A DNA stretch of 64,000 nucleotides, taken from NCBI GenBank assembly GCA_903904605.1, contig CAIVDC010000076.1, forward strand, positions 1 through 64,000, written 5' to 3'. Under the pieces are notes generated by a model. It saw nothing but the letters and a program-made list of their open reading frames with translations. It ran no database searches and was not told the DNA's origin. The translations under genes were made by a program, and so were the position numbers. Position 1 is the stretch's first letter. Each line of letters begins with the position of its first letter. Source of the stretch: an uncultured Sterolibacterium sp. GTDB lineage: Bacteria; Pseudomonadota; Gammaproteobacteria; Burkholderiales; Rhodocyclaceae. This document shows positions 61,151 to 64,000 of the stretch, piece after piece.

Positions 61151-62878
61151 ATGCTGCAGGTAGAAATCATCGATGCCGATCAAGCTCCGCGTCTGGTTCA
61201 GGCTCCGGACGACTGTATCCTGGGCAAAGGCGCACAAACAGGGATTCAGCTGGACAGTTGGCGAGTATCGAAGGAGCATGCGCGCCTGCTCAGAACGCCC
61301 TCAGGTGTCTTGATAGAGGACATGGGATCGTTCGCCGGCGTCAGTGTCAACGGGCAACGCATCGATAGCCAGTTTGGTCCCTTGAAGGGCACCGACGTCA
61401 TCGGCATCGGCCCCTTCAAACTGCGCGTGACGGAAGTCGCCGCCTGGCCTGCACCGGAAGCGTCCCTTCCCAGTGAGGACCTGCCGCCGCGGCATGCCAT
61501 ACAAGCTGCGCCGGACCCGGCGGAGATTTCAGTTCTGAGACGCAGGGAAACGGAGTTCGAATGGCGGAAACACATCCACGGCAAATTGCTCGAGACCATG
61601 GACTTGCGCCGACACGATGTTTCCAGGATGAGCGACGAGCGCCTGCGGAGCGAGACAGACAGCTTGATCAGGCAGATTCTTCAGGAGCAAGACCAGGACA
61701 TTCCGCCGGAAATCGATCGCGACCTGCTGCGCAAGCAGGTGCTCGACGAAGCGATCGGACTGGGACCTCTGGAAGATCTCCTCGCCGACGATAGCGTCAG
61801 CGAAATCATGGTCAACCGTTGCGACGAAATCTATATTGAACGCCACGGTGTCCTGCAGAAACACACGCTCACCTTCACCGGTGACCGGGCAGTGATGGGT
61901 GTCATCGAACGCATCGTAGCACCGCTGGGGCGCCGCATCGACGAATCCTCGCCCATGGTTGATGCCCGACTGAAAGACGGTTCCCGGGTTAACTCCATCA
62001 TTCCACCGCTGGCGCTGAAGGGTCCGGCGCTCACCATACGCAAGTTCGCCAAGCATAAACTGAACGCAGAGGACCTGGTGCGCTTCGGTTCCATCAGTCG
62101 GGCCATGGCCGAGTTCCTGAGAATCTCCGTGGAATCCCGCAAGAACATCATCGTTTCCGGGGGCACCGGCTCCGGCAAGACCACGCTGCTCAACATCCTT
62201 TCCAATTTCATTCCACCAGGCGAGCGGGTGATCACCGTTGAAGATGCAGCGGAACTCAAACTGCATCACGAACATCTGGTCAGCCTGGAATCCCGTCCTG
62301 CCAACGTCGAAGGCAAGGGCGCAGTCCATATACGGGATCTGGTCAAGAACACTTTGCGCATGCGACCTGATCGCATCGTCGTCGGTGAGTGCCGGGGTTC
62401 GGAAGCGCTTGACATGCTGCAAGCCATGAACACCGGTCACGAAGGCTCCCTCACCACGCTCCATGCCAATTCCTCGCGGGATGGCTTGGCCAGGTTGGAA
62501 ACAATGGTGCTGATGGCCGGCATGGACTTGCCGCTCACCGCCATTCGCGAGCAGATAGCCTCGGCGGTGGATTTGATCGTGCAACAGACGCGCTTTGCCT
62601 GCGGCGCCAGGATCGTCAATAGCATCACGGAGATCACCGGGATGGAGAGCGGCAAGATCCAGATTCAGGAGCTCTTCAAGTTCGTCCACAAGGGCTACGA
62701 AGGGGCCAACAGAAAGATAGTCGGCTACTTCACGGGTTGCGACATGGTGCCGAGATTCTACGAGGAACTGCTCGTCGCCCGAAACGATCTGGATATGTCG
62801 ATCTTTAAACCGTCCGATGACATCATGGTCGCGTCTGGCGGTCCGACCGAGACGGGCTTCGAGCGACACCATGAGTGA
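61151..62878 (+). CDS. FHA-domain-fused CpaF/TadA secretion ATPase
   Basis: FHA: ILGKGAQTGIQLDSWRVSKEHARLLRTPSGVLIEDMGSFAGVSVNG; ATPase: GGTGSGKTTLLN, GEVR-like VGECRGSEALDMLQAMNTGHEGSLTTLHAN. Confidence 0.92.
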   Translation: MLQVEIIDADQAPRLVQAPDDCILGKGAQTGIQLDSWRVSKEHARLLRTPSGVLIEDMGSFAGVSVNGQRIDSQFGPLKGTDVIGIGPFKLRVTEVAAWPAPEASLPSEDLPPRHAIQAAPDPAEISVLRRRETEFEWRKHIHGKLLETMDLRRHDVSRMSDERLRSETDSLIRQILQEQDQDIPPEIDRDLLRKQVLDEAIGLGPLEDLLADDSVSEIMVNRCDEIYIERHGVLQKHTLTFTGDRAVMGVIERIVAPLGRRIDESSPMVDARLKDGSRVNSIIPPLALKGPALTIRKFAKHKLNAEDLVRFGSISRAMAEFLRISVESRKNIIVSGGTGSGKTTLLNILSNFIPPGERVITVEDAAELKLHHEHLVSLESRPANVEGKGAVHIRDLVKNTLRMRPDRIVVGECRGSEALDMLQAMNTGHEGSLTTLHANSSRDGLARLETMVLMAGMDLPLTAIREQIASAVDLIVQQTRFACGARIVNSITEITGMESGKIQIQELFKFVHKGYEGANRKIVGYFTGCDMVPRFYEELLVARNDLDMSIFKPSDDIMVASGGPTETGFERHHE

Positions 62879-63731
62879 AGGCGAAGTACTCGGTCTGCTG
62901 ACCTTGATCGCGGCCTTCTCGGCGGGACTTCTCGCCTGGTTCGCCATCGATGTGGGTACCGTGAGCTTGGCGCGCTACCGCGCTTATTTCACGGAACATG
63001 CCAAATTCAAGGTGGAAGAGTTCTTCCTGTTCATCGACCCGACGAGACTTTTCATCGCGAACCTAGCCGTCATGTCGCTGGGCGCTCTGTTGGCATGGAT
63101 CGCGACGGGCAGCGCCTTGACTGCGGTTCCGGTCTTTCTGGCTTTGGCCCTGCTGCCGCGAATGGCGTATGCCTGGATGCGCAAGAGCCGGTTGAAGAAG
63201 TTCGAAGAGCAACTACCGGATGCGCTGATGATGCTCTCGGGTGACCTGCGCGTCGGCCTGGGCTTGAGTTTGGCACTTCAACAGGTGGTTGCCGAGGCCC
63301 AGGCGCCGCTGGCCCAGGAGTTTGCCCTGATGTTGCGCGAACAACGGCTCGGCGTGACCTTGGAGCAAAGCCTGAACAATCTCAGTCGGCGCATGCCGAC
63401 TCAAACGACCACCCTGGTTACCGCCGCCATGCGCATTGCCAACGAGACCGGAGGCGGTCTGGCCGAAACCCTGGACCACACCGCTCAAACCATCCGAACC
63501 CGACTGCAGATGGAAGGCAAGATCGGCGCACTCACCGCCCAAGGCAAACTGCAGGCTTGGGTGGTCGGGCTGTTGCCGATTGTCCTGATGGCGATTCTCA
63601 ACAAGATGGAGCCGGACGCCATGGGCTTGCTCTGGTCAACCCGCATCGGCTGGGCCAGCATCACGGCAATCATATTCCTGGAACTCATGGGAATTTACAC
63701 GATACGCAGGATCGTCGCGATCGATGTTTGA
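62871..63731 (+). CDS. tadB: TadB-like inner membrane platform protein
   Basis: FEEQLPDALMMLSGDLRVGLGLSLALQQV T2SSF domain. Confidence 0.87.
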   Translation: MSEGEVLGLLTLIAAFSAGLLAWFAIDVGTVSLARYRAYFTEHAKFKVEEFFLFIDPTRLFIANLAVMSLGALLAWIATGSALTAVPVFLALALLPRMAYAWMRKSRLKKFEEQLPDALMMLSGDLRVGLGLSLALQQVVAEAQAPLAQEFALMLREQRLGVTLEQSLNNLSRRMPTQTTTLVTAAMRIANETGGGLAETLDHTAQTIRTRLQMEGKIGALTAQGKLQAWVVGLLPIVLMAILNKMEPDAMGLLWSTRIGWASITAIIFLELMGIYTIRRIVAIDV

Positions 63732-63743
63732 GCAGAGACCCTC

Positions 63744-64000
63744 ATGGCTGAATATATTCTCGACGGCTCGACGCTGATCACACTCGGCGTGATATTGGCA
63801 ACAGGCCTGTCCGCTGCCTTGATCGCGGCTCTTCTCGGCCATGCGGTGGCGGCAGTTCCGGAAGAGAAGCGCGAGTACAAGGACACGCCGCCCTTCGGCT
63901 TCCGGCTCGTCTGGTGGCCGATTCAGTGGATCAGTCATTATCTCGAGCCATTGATTGCCCATAAGACCCATTGCCGCTTGCTGGCCAAGTTGCGCAAGGC
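63744..64000 (+). CDS. tadC: TadC-like platform protein (truncated by window end)
   Basis: MAEYILDGSTLITLGVILATGLSAALIAALLGH..., follows tadB. Confidence 0.6.
   Translation, partial: MAEYILDGSTLITLGVILATGLSAALIAALLGHAVAAVPEEKREYKDTPPFGFRLVWWPIQWISHYLEPLIAHKTHCRLLAKLRK

Noticed and set aside
61529-62947. 472-aa minus-strand ORF opposite the FHA-TadA ATPase
   Set aside because: Antisense shadow ORF; no domain recognised.

Overview
64 kb window of a GC-rich, Betaproteobacteria/Rhodocyclales-like chromosome (lineage inferred from gene content only). Main blocks: (1) ~1-16.6 kb, an accessory catabolic region with LysR regulators, a Liv-type ABC importer with three substrate-binding proteins, a 4,5-dihydroxyphthalate-decarboxylase-like protein, a second Mo/W-bisPGD oxidoreductase, two cupins, and a pyrogallol-phloroglucinol-transhydroxylase-like Mo/[4Fe-4S] enzyme whose large subunit has an extra SCP2-like N-terminal region. 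(2) ~16.7-38 kb, mostly housekeeping: MBL hydrolase, mscL, ROK kinase, MFS, priA, hemE, ntrX/ntrY-like, DUF4390, rsmB, htpX, fmt, def, LysM, dprA, smg, topB, pheC-like, and a detached Tad prepilin peptidase. (3) ~38.4-42.3 kb, a complete bufferin/gig-type metal-stress RiPP operon (DUF2282 precursor, DUF692 MNIO enzyme, DUF2063 partner, DoxX) followed by an ECF sigma/anti-sigma pair, with unannotated small ORFs between. (4) 42.6-54.6 kb, mixed accessory genes, including a formyltransferase followed by two ACT domains (domain order reversed relative to PurU), a PocR-type histidine kinase, an MCP, a PFK, a split chromate transporter and an IS5-like remnant. (5) 54.66-64 kb, tRNA-Gly(CCC) divergent from a Tad/Flp pilus locus with an FHA-fused TadA ATPase; a 29-bp near-perfect palindrome lies between them. 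No CRISPR array or rRNA was seen. All homology calls are from reading the translations; no database search was run.
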